This document shows positions 33,848-42,078 of a stretch of DNA of 64,000 nucleotides, piece after piece. Under the pieces are notes generated by a model. The model was not told the origin of the DNA and ran no database searches. It worked only from the letters and a program-made list of their open reading frames with translations. How positions within the stretch are numbered: position 1 is the stretch's first letter; each line of letters begins with the position of its first letter. A program made the translations under genes and the position numbers. The DNA lies in assembly GCF_027622945.1 (NCBI RefSeq), contig NZ_JAPZVQ010000001.1, forward strand, positions 572,398-636,397, written 5' to 3'. Source of the DNA: Glycomyces lechevalierae (GTDB taxonomy: Bacteria > Actinomycetota > Actinomycetes > Mycobacteriales > Micromonosporaceae).

Positions 33848-34729
33848 TCATGATTGGGGTGTCGCGGCGAGGACGGCGAGGCCGCGCAGCACCGAGAGTT
33901 CGGGGCGGTCGGGGACGGTGAAGGCGGGCCGGTGCGAGCTGGTCCAGAGGTGCTCGCGCACGTACGCCTCGATCGGTGCGGCGACGGCGGTTCCGGCGCG
34001 CAGGATGCCGCCGGAGAGGATCACGACCTCGGGGTCGTAGGCGTGGCACAGGGCCACGGCGGTGGCGCCCCAGGCGCGGATCGCCCGCTCGCGCAAGGCG
34101 AGTGCGGCGTCGTCGTCGGTCTCGAAGAGGGCCTGCACATCGGTGACGGCGTCGCCGCGGACGGCGAGGTCGCGGCGGAGGGCCCAGGCGCCGGCGATGG
34201 ACTCGGCGCAGCCGACGTTGCCGCAGTTGCAGAGGGACCCGTAGAGGTCGACGGTGACGTGGCCGCCGAGGATGCCGGCGTGGTCGTGGGCGCCGCGCAG
34301 GAGGGTGCCGTCGATGAGCGCGGCGGTGCCGATGCCGGTGCCGAGGGTCATGAGGACGGCGTCGCGCGCGCCGGGCGCGGAGCCGGCGGCGGTCTCGCCG
34401 ACGAGGGCGGCGCGGGCGTCGTTCTCGATGACGGCGGGGAGGCCGAAGGATTCGCGGGCCCAGGCGATGAGGTCGAGGCCGTCGAGGCGGGGGTGCTTGT
34501 CGTGGGCTTTGACCATGCGGCCGGCGGCGCGGTCGACGACGCCGGGGACGGCGATGCCGACGGTGACGGGGGTGAGCGGGGTGGTCTCGGCGAGGAGCGC
34601 GGCGGCGGTGTCGCGGGCGTGCTCGAGGTCGCCCTTGCCGGTGGGGACGCTCGCGGTGCGCAGGGGTTCGCCCCGTTCGAGGATGCCGATCTTGATCTCG
34701 GATCCGCCGAAGTCGATGCAGAGCTCCAT
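33848..34729 (-). CDS. ROK-family sugar kinase
   Basis: 293-aa kinase without a DNA-binding domain. The phosphate loop D-F-G-G-S-E-I-K-I-G is at residue 6, followed by I-E-N-D-A-R, the G-T-G-I-G-T-A loop and the zinc motif C-N-C-G-N-V-G-C-A-E. It phosphorylates a free hexose released from the imported glycan and is the first gene of the operon. Its promoter carries the 20-bp palindrome at 34762-34781. Confidence 0.92.
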   Translation of the reverse strand: MELCIDFGGSEIKIGILERGEPLRTASVPTGKGDLEHARDTAAALLAETTPLTPVTVGIAVPGVVDRAAGRMVKAHDKHPRLDGLDLIAWARESFGLPAVIENDARAALVGETAAGSAPGARDAVLMTLGTGIGTAALIDGTLLRGAHDHAGILGGHVTVDLYGSLCNCGNVGCAESIAGAWALRRDLAVRGDAVTDVQALFETDDDAALALRERAIRAWGATAVALCHAYDPEVVILSGGILRAGTAVAAPIEAYVREHLWTSSHRPAFTVPDRPELSVLRGLAVLAATPQS

Positions 34730-34761
34730 CGCCCGTCTCCTTTCCCGGCTCGCGGCCTTGC

Positions 34762-34781
34762 GGTTGGTAACGTTACCAACC
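34762..34781. promoter_or_regulatory. 20-bp perfect palindromic LacI operator
   Basis: GGTTGGTAACGTTACCAACC is perfectly symmetric around CG, 32 bases upstream of the ROK kinase start. It lies between that gene and the 3' end of the LacI gene at 34826, which is the obvious candidate regulator. It should control the whole unit from 34729 to 24603. Confidence 0.8.
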
Positions 34782-34825
34782 AGGGGCGAGTTTTGGCAAA
34801 CACACAGCTCAGGAAGCTTGAAACC

Positions 34826-35842
34826 TCAGGGATGCTCGATCGTGACGGGCAGTTCGACCGTGGTCGCCTCCGCCTCGGCCGTGCCTTCGAGGCGCGCGAA
34901 GAGCAGCGTCGCGGCCTCGCGGCCGAGGAGGCGCGCGTCGTGGTCGATCACCGTCACAGGCACCGGCATGAGCTCGGAGAGCTCGAAGTCGTCGAAGCTG
35001 ACGAGGGCCGGGCGGGGCCCGGGCACGCCGTCGCGGAGGCGCCGCCCGATCTCGCGCAGCGCGCCGATCGTGTTGCGGTTGTTGGCGCTGAAGATCGCCG
35101 TGGGCGGCTCGGGGTGGTCGAGCATCGCCCGCGCGGCCCGGCTCGCGGCGTCCACGTCCTGCTGGTCCCGGGCGATGATCGACGGGTCGATCGGCGCCCC
35201 GCGCTCGGTCATCGCCCGCTCGTAGCCGCGGTACCGGCGCTCGCCGGTGAACACGGAACTGCGGTTGCCCAGGAAGCCGATCCGGGTGTGCCCGGCATCC
35301 AGAAGGGACAGTGTGCCGCGGTACGCGCCGCCCACGTCGTCGAGGAGCACGGTGTCCACGTCGAGGCCCGGCACGCGCCGCGAGGCGAGCACGAGCGGCA
35401 CGTCCCCCAGCCGCTCGGGCTGCAGGTGCTCGGCGTCGCCGCTGGTCGGCACCAGGATCAGGCCGTCGACCTGACGGCCGATGAAGTCGCTCACGAGCTG
35501 GCGCTCCCGCCCGGCGTCCTCGCCGGTGTTGCCGAGGATGATCCGCCGCCCGTGCTCGGCGGCGACCTCCTCGACGCCGAGCGCGAAGTTCCCGTAGTAC
35601 GGGTTGGCGAGGTTGGTGATCGCGACTCCGATGAGGCCGCTGGGCTGGCCCGGCCGCAGGCTCCGCGCGTTCTCGTTGCGGTAGTAGCCGAGCTCGCGCA
35701 CGGCCGCCATCACCCGCTCCTGGAGGTCGGGCCGCACGTTGACGCCGCCCGCGAGCGTGCGCGACACGGTCATCGGGCTGACCCCCGCGCGCGAGGCGAC
35801 CTCTTTGATCGTCGGCTGGCGCGCGCCCCGCGATGTCGACAT
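34826..35842 (-). CDS. LacI-family transcriptional regulator of the downstream operon
   Basis: 338-aa repressor. The ATG at 35842 follows AGGAGGGCGGGC and is preferred to one at 35869. The helix-turn-helix is T-I-K-E-V-A-S-R-A-G-V-S-P-M-T-V-S-R-T-L, and the effector domain includes N-P-Y-Y-G-N-F and V-S-F-D-D-F-E. It is transcribed in the same direction as the carbohydrate operon and separated from it by the operator-bearing 96-bp gap. It probably represses the operon in the absence of its sugar. Confidence 0.92.
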   Translation of the reverse strand: MSTSRGARQPTIKEVASRAGVSPMTVSRTLAGGVNVRPDLQERVMAAVRELGYYRNENARSLRPGQPSGLIGVAITNLANPYYGNFALGVEEVAAEHGRRIILGNTGEDAGRERQLVSDFIGRQVDGLILVPTSGDAEHLQPERLGDVPLVLASRRVPGLDVDTVLLDDVGGAYRGTLSLLDAGHTRIGFLGNRSSVFTGERRYRGYERAMTERGAPIDPSIIARDQQDVDAASRAARAMLDHPEPPTAIFSANNRNTIGALREIGRRLRDGVPGPRPALVSFDDFELSELMPVPVTVIDHDARLLGREAATLLFARLEGTAEAEATTVELPVTIEHP

Positions 35843-35941
35843 GCCCGCCCTCCTCTGCGTCGGCGCCAATCCTATGCGAACCCCCGCCCGGCCGCCGGTC
35901 TAGAGTCGAGCACTCCCCCGCCGACTGAAAGGCCCTTCCGC

Positions 35942-36562
35942 GTGCGCACCCTCCATGTCGTCACCCATCCGCAGGCCACCCACCATGTCGACGGCCTCGT
36001 CGGCGGCTGGCACGACTCCGACCTGACCCCCGCCGGCACCGAGTCCGCCGGGCGCATCGCCGCAGCGCTCCGCGCCGCGATCCCCACCGAGACCAAAGTG
36101 GAGCTGTACTCCTCGGACCTCAAGCGCACCAAGCAGACCGCCGACGTCATCGGCGAGCGGTTCGGCCTCGAACCGGTCCTCGACGCCCGTCTCCGCGAGT
36201 CCCGCTTCGGTGAGGCCGAAGGCCACCCGCAGTCCCGCTGGGACGAGCTGTTCATCCCGCCGCCGGCGGACGGCGACCCGATGGCGCACCGCGTCATCCC
36301 CGGAGCCGAGTCGAAAGCCGAACTCGCGCAACGGATGTACGCGGCCCTCGACGACCTCGTGAGCCGCCCGTGCGAGCACCAGATCGTCGTCACCCACGGC
36401 TACGCGTTCTCGTTCCTGGTCGCCGCCTGGATCAAGATGCCGCTCGAAGCACTCGGGTACGCCCTCTTCAAAGCGCCCTCGGGCAGCATCACCACCCTCC
36501 ACGAGGACGACCGCTACCGCGGACGGCTGGTCCTGCGGCTCGGGGACGCGCGACACCTCTGA
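35942..36562 (+). CDS. Histidine phosphatase (phosphoglycerate-mutase-like) family protein with altered RHG motif
   Basis: 206-aa protein. The GTG at 35942 follows GAAAGG. The family's R-H-G is replaced by T-H-P (V-V-T-H-P-Q-A-T-H-H), keeping the phosphate-accepting His but losing the first Arg. The remaining active-site elements are present: Arg in S-S-D-L-K-R-T-K-Q-T-A, Glu in L-R-E-S-R-F-G-E and the second His in V-V-T-H-G-Y-A. It may be a phosphatase with a changed phosphate pocket. Divergent from the LacI gene; no functional context. Confidence 0.82.
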   Translation: MRTLHVVTHPQATHHVDGLVGGWHDSDLTPAGTESAGRIAAALRAAIPTETKVELYSSDLKRTKQTADVIGERFGLEPVLDARLRESRFGEAEGHPQSRWDELFIPPPADGDPMAHRVIPGAESKAELAQRMYAALDDLVSRPCEHQIVVTHGYAFSFLVAAWIKMPLEALGYALFKAPSGSITTLHEDDRYRGRLVLRLGDARHL

Positions 36563-36666
36563 AGCCCCCCAAGCGGTTCGGGAGGGGTCCCGAGACAACA
36601 CGGATATTTTCGGGCGCGGGCGGGCCGAACGGGCCGACCCCCTGCTACACCCCGAAAGGATTCACA

Positions 36667-37494
36667 GTGGACAGAAAGCGGAAGCACCTGCTCCGCCTCG
36701 GCGCCGGCGTCGCAGCCGGCCTCGGCGCCGTGGCGCTCGCGTGGACCGGCATCGCCGCCAACGCGGGCGAACCGAAGACCGAGGACGACTTCGAAGCCAA
36801 GATCATCGGCGGCCAGCCCGCCGAGGAGGGCCAGTACCCCTGGCTGGTCAGCCTCGCCTACGCCGACGACGGCTCGCTGCTCTGCGGCGGCACCGTCATC
36901 ACCGAGGACATCGTCCTCACCGCCGCGCACTGCGCCGAAGCGGTCTCGGGCCCTGACGGGCTCGTCGTGCGCTCGGGCTCGGTGGACCTCGAGTCCCCCG
37001 ACATCGTCGAGACCACCGTGTCGGACATCCACATCGCGCACGACTACAACGAGCCGGTCGACCTGGCGAACGACTGGGCGCTCCTCCTCCTCGACGAACC
37101 CGTCGACGTCGAACCGATCGACGTGGGCACCGAGCCCGAGGAGTTCGACGTCCTCGAGACCGCCGGCTGGGGCGAGACCGGCTCGGGCTTCCCGACCGTC
37201 GCGCGCTGGGTCGAGGTGCCGTTCGTCAGCGATGACGACTGCGAGGCGGCCTACCCCGGCGAGTTCGACGCGCAGACCATGCTCTGCGCGGGCGACCTCG
37301 AGAACGGCGGCGTCGACTCCTGCGACGGCGACTCCGGCGGCCCGATCATGGCCCCGAACGAGGACGGCGAGCTCACCCTCGTCGGCATCGTGAGCTGGGG
37401 CTACGGATGCGCCGAAGCCGGCAGCCCAGGCGTCTACGCCGAGGTCGCGGACTTCAACAGCGCGATCGACGACGTGATCGACGACTGGTCCTGA
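36667..37494 (+). CDS. Secreted trypsin-like serine protease (S1A)
   Basis: 275-aa zymogen. The GTG at 36667 follows CGAAAGGA. A signal peptide (about 1-33) and short propeptide precede the activation site K45-I-I-G-G. The triad is H88 (T-A-A-H-C), D136 (N-D-W-A-L-L) and S223 (G-D-S-G-G-P), with Asp217 at the base of S1, giving cleavage after Arg/Lys. Six cysteines suggest three disulfides. It is very acidic, rich in D and E. The gene is monocistronic and ends in a strong hairpin. Confidence 0.93.
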   Translation: MDRKRKHLLRLGAGVAAGLGAVALAWTGIAANAGEPKTEDDFEAKIIGGQPAEEGQYPWLVSLAYADDGSLLCGGTVITEDIVLTAAHCAEAVSGPDGLVVRSGSVDLESPDIVETTVSDIHIAHDYNEPVDLANDWALLLLDEPVDVEPIDVGTEPEEFDVLETAGWGETGSGFPTVARWVEVPFVSDDDCEAAYPGEFDAQTMLCAGDLENGGVDSCDGDSGGPIMAPNEDGELTLVGIVSWGYGCAEAGSPGVYAEVADFNSAIDDVIDDWS

Positions 37495-37506
37495 CGCAGG
37501 AGAACC

Positions 37507-37535
37507 GGGCCGGAAGGGGGCATCCCTTCCGGCCC
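37507..37535. terminator. Bidirectional terminator hairpin
   Basis: GGGCCGGAAGGG and CCCTTCCGGCCC form a perfect 12-bp stem with a 5-nt loop in the 49-bp gap between the convergent protease and TetR genes, followed by TTCGCC. Confidence 0.75.
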
Positions 37536-37543
37536 TTCGCCGT

Positions 37544-38191
37544 TCACACGTCCGATGCGGCGGGGGCGTGGCAGATGGCCACGATGGCGTCGATGAGGCG
37601 GTTCGCGGCGCCGTCCCAGTCGGCACTGGCGGTCGGTTCGCCTTCGGCGAGTTGGCGTTCGCGTTGGGCGGGCATGTGGACGAGGAGCAGGCGCATCATG
37701 GCGCCGCGCTCGGCGCGGACCTCGGGCGGCAGCGGCGGGAAGCACCGGTCGATCTCGCGGACCGTGCGCTGGAGGGCCGCCGCCTCGCGGGATTCGCGGG
37801 TGAGCACGGCCCGATAGGCGGGGTCGGTCGCGGTCTGCTCGCGGAAGCGGGCGTACCAGGTGTGATTGCCCAGCGCCGCAAGGTGATCGGTCAGGGGCCG
37901 GACGAGGCAGGCGAGCCAGTCGCGGAGGTCGTCGGAGCCGTCGGCGCGGTCGATCATGGCCCGGCGGCGTTCCTCGATGTCGGCCGAGTGCCGCTCGATC
38001 ACGGCCTTGACGAGCCCTTCCTTGGAGCCGAAGTGGTAGGTCACGGCGGTGTTGTTGCCCTGGCCGGCGGTCTCGCTCACCTTGCGGGCCGAGACCTCCA
38101 GGCTCTGCTCGGCGAACAGCCGCTCGGCGGCGTCGAGGATCGCCTCCCGGGTGGCGTGGAGCTGTTCAGCGCGTCTGGTCCCGGCGGGCAT
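37544..38191 (-). CDS. TetR-family transcriptional regulator of the MFS gene
   Basis: 215-aa regulator. The helix-turn-helix region reads V-S-A-R-K-V-S-E-T-A-G-Q-G-N-N-T-A-V-T-Y followed by H-F-G-S-K-E-G-L. An extra Gly/Asn-rich turn is present. The C-terminal domain is of the TetR_C type. It is divergent from the MFS transporter, with a 20-bp inverted repeat between them, so it probably represses the transporter and itself until a toxic ligand binds. Confidence 0.9.
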   Translation of the reverse strand: MPAGTRRAEQLHATREAILDAAERLFAEQSLEVSARKVSETAGQGNNTAVTYHFGSKEGLVKAVIERHSADIEERRRAMIDRADGSDDLRDWLACLVRPLTDHLAALGNHTWYARFREQTATDPAYRAVLTRESREAAALQRTVREIDRCFPPLPPEVRAERGAMMRLLLVHMPAQRERQLAEGEPTASADWDGAANRLIDAIVAICHAPAASDV

Positions 38192-38249
38192 GGCGGCGTC
38201 CTCCTTCGAAAGCTGTCTGATCGGCCACTCGCAAGCCTACCCTATTTCA

Positions 38250-38269
38250 TAAGTCAGTCACTTGACTTA
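38250..38269. promoter_or_regulatory. TetR operator TAAGTCA-N6-TGACTTA
   Basis: TAAGTCAGTCACTTGACTTA has perfect 7-bp arms in an AT-rich stretch 31 bases before the MFS start and 58 bases before the TetR start. One site could control both divergent promoters. Confidence 0.75.
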
Positions 38270-38300
38270 CTATTGAGGTCATCGACAGGTAAGGAAACCG

Positions 38301-39761
38301 ATGAACACCGTCCCAGACACGCCCCTCGCGGGCGAGCGACCACCGAAGACGAACGCGGTCGTGGCCGTCCTGGCCTTCGCCGGCATCACCGTGGCGCTCA
38401 TGCAGACCCTGATCATCCCGCTGCTGCCCGAGCTCCCGGGCCTGCTCGGGGCCTCCCCCGCCGACACGTCGTGGGCCGTGACCGCGACGCTGCTCGCGGC
38501 CGCCGTGGCCACGCCCGTGATGGGCCGGCTCGGCGACATGTACGGCAAGCGCCGGATGCTCCTGGTGAGCCTCGGCCTCCTGGCCGCCGGCTCGGTGGTC
38601 GTGGCGATGAGCGACACCCTCACGCCGATGATCGTCGGCCGCGCCATGCAGGGCCTCTCGGCGGGCGTCATCCCGCTGGGCATCAGCATCATGCGCGACG
38701 AGCTGCCCAAGGAACGCCTGCCCGGCGCGATGGCGCTCATGAGCGCTTCCCTCGGCGTCGGCGGCGCGCTCGGCCTCCCGGCCGCCGCGTTCCTCGCCGA
38801 CAACGTCGACTGGCACGTCCTGTTCTGGGCCGCAGCCGGTATCGGCGTCGTGTGCATCGGCCTCGTGGCTTCGATCGTCCCCGAATCCAAGGTCCGCAGC
38901 GGCGGCCGCTTCGACCTCGTCGGGGCCGCCGGGCTCTCGGCGGGCCTGGTCGCGCTGCTGCTGGCCGTCTCCAAGGGCGCCGGCTGGGGCTGGACCGACC
39001 CGCTGACGCTCGGCATGTTCGCCGCGGCCGTCGTGATCCTGCTGGCCTGGGGGCGGTTCGAGCTCAAGACGCGCGAGCCGCTGGTGGACCTGCGCACCAC
39101 CGCGCGCCGCCAGGTGCTGCTCACCGACCTCGCCGGGATCGTGTTCGGCTTCGCGACCCTCGCGATCTCACTACTGCTGCCGCAGCTGATCCAGCTTCCG
39201 GAGGCCACCGGATACGGCATGGGACAGTCGATGGTCGCCGTCGGCCTCGTCATGGCGCCCTCGGGCATCGCGATGATGCTCTTCGCGCCGGTCTCGGCCA
39301 GGATCACGAAGGCCAAGGGCCCCAAGACGACCCTGATGACCGGCGCGGTCGTCGTGGCCGCCGCGTACGCGCTCGGCACGGTCTTCATGGCCGAGATCTG
39401 GCAGCTCGTGGTCGTCTCCGCGCTCATCGGCGTCGGCATCGGACTCGCCTACGGCGCCATGCCGGCCTTGATCATGGACGCGACGCCGCCGTCCGAGACC
39501 GCCTCGGCCAACAGCCTCAACACGCTGATGCGCTCGATCGGCACCTCGTTCGCCAGCGCCGTCTCCGGCGTGGTCCTGGCGAACATGACCACCGACTTCC
39601 ACGGCACGGCAGTGCCTTCGGAGGCCGGGTTCCAGCTCATCATGGCGATCTCGGCGGGCGCGGCCATAGGCGCGATGCTCATCGCGGCGTTCCTGCCGCG
39701 CCGCAGGCGCGAACCGGAATCAGCGGCGGAGGCGCTACAGACCGCGGGCGCGCCGGCGTAA
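38301..39761 (+). CDS. MFS transporter, DHA2-type drug exporter
   Basis: 486-aa membrane protein with hydrophobicity consistent with 14 helices. The loop 2-3 motif reads G-R-L-G-D-M-Y-G-K-R-R (motif A), and the fourth/fifth-helix region contains R-A-M-Q-G-L-S-A-G-V-I-P-L-G and G-V-G-G-A-L-G-L-P, the antiporter motif C area. It probably expels a hydrophobic or cationic toxin by proton antiport, under the divergent TetR regulator. The substrate is unknown. Confidence 0.92.
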   Translation: MNTVPDTPLAGERPPKTNAVVAVLAFAGITVALMQTLIIPLLPELPGLLGASPADTSWAVTATLLAAAVATPVMGRLGDMYGKRRMLLVSLGLLAAGSVVVAMSDTLTPMIVGRAMQGLSAGVIPLGISIMRDELPKERLPGAMALMSASLGVGGALGLPAAAFLADNVDWHVLFWAAAGIGVVCIGLVASIVPESKVRSGGRFDLVGAAGLSAGLVALLLAVSKGAGWGWTDPLTLGMFAAAVVILLAWGRFELKTREPLVDLRTTARRQVLLTDLAGIVFGFATLAISLLLPQLIQLPEATGYGMGQSMVAVGLVMAPSGIAMMLFAPVSARITKAKGPKTTLMTGAVVVAAAYALGTVFMAEIWQLVVVSALIGVGIGLAYGAMPALIMDATPPSETASANSLNTLMRSIGTSFASAVSGVVLANMTTDFHGTAVPSEAGFQLIMAISAGAAIGAMLIAAFLPRRRREPESAAEALQTAGAPA

Positions 39762-39779
39762 GGGGACCGGCACGCGTCG

Positions 39780-39813
39780 GGCCGCGGCGGCACCGGGTGG
39801 TGCGGCCGCGGCC
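39780..39813. terminator. Bidirectional terminator hairpin
   Basis: A 15-bp GC-rich stem with one mismatch (GGCCGCGGCGGCACC against GGTGCGGCCGCGGCC) and a GGGT loop occupies the gap between the convergent MFS and serine hydrolase genes. Confidence 0.7.
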
Positions 39814-39828
39814 TGACGCATAGGGGCT

Positions 39829-40947
39829 CTAGGCGAAGACCTCGTCGACCAAGCTCTGGAGGACTTCCTGGAACGCCGTCGCGAGGGTCATCCGGACATC
39901 ATCCACATAGTTCAGTGAGGCGGTGAGCGTCCTGGAGCCGTCGGGCGTGCTGAACATCAGGGCCGCATAGCTGGCGATGCCGCCGTTGTGGGTGATGAGC
40001 GTGCCGCCTGCCGTCTCCTGGACGAAGACGCCGAGGCCGTAGCCCATGTTCGGGATCGGGGTCGGGTAGGGCTCGACCATCTCGGCCAGGAGCCCGGCGG
40101 GCAGGAACTCGTCGCCGAGGAGTCCGGTGATGAACGCCTGCAGGTCCTTCGTCGTCGAGATCATGTCGCCGCCCGTGGAGACCCGCGAGGGGTTCATGCG
40201 GGAGACGTCGACGATCCGCACCTCGCCGTCCTCCTCAAGCCTGTAGTAGCCGTGGGCGTGCTCGCCGGGAATGTCCGGCGAGGTCTCGGGGACCGCGGTG
40301 TCCTTGAGGCCCAGCGGGTCCAGGACGAGTCGGCGCATCTCCTCGGGGAACGGGCGGCCGGTGGCCGCCTCGACCACGAGGCGGGCCAGGACGTAGTTCG
40401 TGTTGGAGTAGCTCCAGGCCGTGCCCGGTTCGAAGTTGAGCGGCTTCGCGAGCGCGAACTCGACCAGCTCCTCGGGCGAGAAGGTCCTGAACCGGTCCTC
40501 GACCCAGGCCTTGCCCTGCCAGGTGATGCCGGGGACGAGTTCGCCGTCCTCGAAGTCGCCGGTGAAGTTGTAGACGCCGCTGGTGTGCTGCAAGAGCATC
40601 CGCACGGTGATGCGCGGGTCCAGCGTGAACTTCGGCAGCAGGTCGGCGACCGGGGCGTCGAGGTCGATCCCGTCTTCGGCCACGAGGCGGAGCACCAGAG
40701 CCGCAGTGAAGGTCTTGGTGTTGGAGCCGATGCGGAAGGCGCCTTCGGTGGAGGGCTTCTCGGTGCCGCCGATCTCGCGGTGCCCGGCGCTGGCGGTCCA
40801 TTCGCCGTGCGCATCGGTGACGCGCAGCTGCACGCCGGTGAATCCGGCGGCGACGACGCCTTCCATGGCCCGCTGGAGCGCGGGGCGCTCCTGCTCGACT
40901 GGGTTGGCGGTGGCGGTGGCGGTCGCCGTGGTGAGGTTCTCGTTCAT
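39829..40947 (-). CDS. Serine hydrolase, class C beta-lactamase / DD-peptidase-like
   Basis: 372-aa protein with all three family motifs: S75-N-T-K78, Y180-S-N182 and a late H-N-G. It lacks a signal peptide; the N-terminus is a short Thr/Ala repeat. It may therefore be an intracellular esterase or peptidase rather than an antibiotic-resistance enzyme. Typical homologues are Streptomyces R61-like D-alanyl-D-alanine carboxypeptidases and EstB-type esterases. It is monocistronic; function is open. Confidence 0.88.
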   Translation of the reverse strand: MNENLTTATATATANPVEQERPALQRAMEGVVAAGFTGVQLRVTDAHGEWTASAGHREIGGTEKPSTEGAFRIGSNTKTFTAALVLRLVAEDGIDLDAPVADLLPKFTLDPRITVRMLLQHTSGVYNFTGDFEDGELVPGITWQGKAWVEDRFRTFSPEELVEFALAKPLNFEPGTAWSYSNTNYVLARLVVEAATGRPFPEEMRRLVLDPLGLKDTAVPETSPDIPGEHAHGYYRLEEDGEVRIVDVSRMNPSRVSTGGDMISTTKDLQAFITGLLGDEFLPAGLLAEMVEPYPTPIPNMGYGLGVFVQETAGGTLITHNGGIASYAALMFSTPDGSRTLTASLNYVDDVRMTLATAFQEVLQSLVDEVFA

Positions 40948-41020
40948 GCCCCCAACTATCGGAGGCCGTCCTGTCGCCGTCCTTGCATCGCGCTGACATG
41001 ACCGCTGACGCGGAACGGGT

Positions 41021-41629
41021 TCACTCCAGGCGGCCGGTCCGCGCGGTCGCGAGCTGGAGTTGGATCGTGCGCGTCCAGCCGATCGCGGCGGTCGCGGCGA
41101 ACGCGCCGTAGAAGAGGATCGCGAGGAGCACCGGCAGCGAATGCCAGCTCGAGTTGGCGGCGGCCACCACCAGCGCGTATCCGGTGAACGAGATGAGGGC
41201 GGCGGCGATGCCGCCGAAGGAGATCAGGATCTGGATCTTGAAGATCCGGTACCTGCCGGTGAGCTCGCGGATCGTGACGCCCGCGCGGTGGCCGATCTCG
41301 CCGTGGTCCTCCGCGGGAAGGCCCGCGCGGGCGACGACGTGCCGTTCGAGCAGGACCACCGAGCGGGAGCGCTGCAGGGCCGCCGCGACGAGGATCTGGT
41401 GGTGGGCGTGCATGAACCACAGGGGCGCGGCGCTGAAGGCCGCGACCCATTCGCCGCCGATCGGCCGCTGGCCGCCGAGCGCGATGATGGCGAGGCCGAG
41501 GTACGTGACCTGGATGGCGAGGAGCGCCAGGCGCTCGCCCGCGAGTGTGGAGAGCTTGTCCCGGTCGGTGGTGTAGAGCGCGAGGAGCGCGTCCGGGTCG
41601 CCGTGGGTCGCGGGGGTATCGGCCGCCAT
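41021..41629 (-). CDS. Membrane protein of unknown function
   Basis: 202-aa protein that I do not recognise. The ATG at 41629 is preceded by CGAAAGG. A short soluble N-terminus is followed by about four hydrophobic helices (near residues 32-52, 62-82, 132-155 and 163-183). Between helices 2 and 3 is a polar loop with R-S-R-S-V-V-L-L-E-R-H and H-G-E-I-G-H-R-A-G. It lies 73 bases upstream of the serine hydrolase on the same strand. Confidence 0.65.
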   Translation of the reverse strand: MAADTPATHGDPDALLALYTTDRDKLSTLAGERLALLAIQVTYLGLAIIALGGQRPIGGEWVAAFSAAPLWFMHAHHQILVAAALQRSRSVVLLERHVVARAGLPAEDHGEIGHRAGVTIRELTGRYRIFKIQILISFGGIAAALISFTGYALVVAAANSSWHSLPVLLAILFYGAFAATAAIGWTRTIQLQLATARTGRLE

Positions 41630-41699
41630 GCGAGGGCCTTTCGGTAGGGGTCGGCACTCCCTTCCCACGGTACTGCGCCCCAGCGACATCGCGGCTGGT

Positions 41700-41996
41700 C
41701 GACCATGAGCCCACTGGCGGCCGTCGCAGAGTTCCCGCGGGATGTCGAGTTGCCCTGCGTGGCAGGCGGTGTCGGTGATGACGCATGACCTCGCGCAGGT
41801 CGCCGTGGCGCCAGGGCCCGTGGGGGTCGGGCCGCCAGGCCGGGCCGGCGTCGAGCGGCAGGCCGGCGACGGCCGCGTCGGCCAGTGCCGCCTCGCGGCG
41901 GTAGAGGTCGAGGATCTCTTCGCCGACCGCTCGGGCGGGGCGGTCCAGGACCACCGGGGCGGCCGGGCGGCCGCTGCGTATTCGACGAGACAGCGG
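41700..41996 (-). pseudogene. DinB/DUF664-type (mycothiol-dependent) protein remnant, truncated and frameshifted
   Basis: Two minus-strand frames join to give the C-terminal third of a DUF664-like protein. The first carries V-G-E-E-I-L-D-L-Y-R-R-E-A-A-L-A-D-A-A-V and W-R-H-G-D-L-R-E-V-M. After a shift near 41779-41784 the other frame gives V-I-T-D-T-A-C-H-A-G-Q-L-D-I-P-R-E-L. The H-A-G-x-x-D-I-x-R-E pattern is the metal-binding signature of that family. The N-terminal part is absent, since the frame closes at about 41996 against the ROK promoter. It lies in the 449-bp gap between 41629 and 42079, which otherwise holds only that promoter. Confidence 0.6.
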
Positions 41997-42040
41997 TCAC
42001 GGATGCATCGGTCGTCGAGGACGCGAATCGGGGCGAAATC

Positions 42041-42058
42041 CTTTGTTAGTCTTCAAAG
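42041..42058. promoter_or_regulatory. CTTTG-N8-CAAAG inverted repeat before the ROK regulator
   Basis: Short inverted repeat in an AT-richer patch 20 bases before the ATG at 42079. ROK repressors often bind AT-rich inverted repeats at their own promoters, so autoregulation is possible. Confidence 0.4.
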
Positions 42059-42078
42059 CCGAACATTCAGGAGGGCTC

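Noticed and set aside
39829..40947. Antibiotic-resistance beta-lactamase
   Set aside because: The motifs fit class C-like serine hydrolases broadly, but there is no signal peptide or resistance context, so a lactamase call is unsupported.
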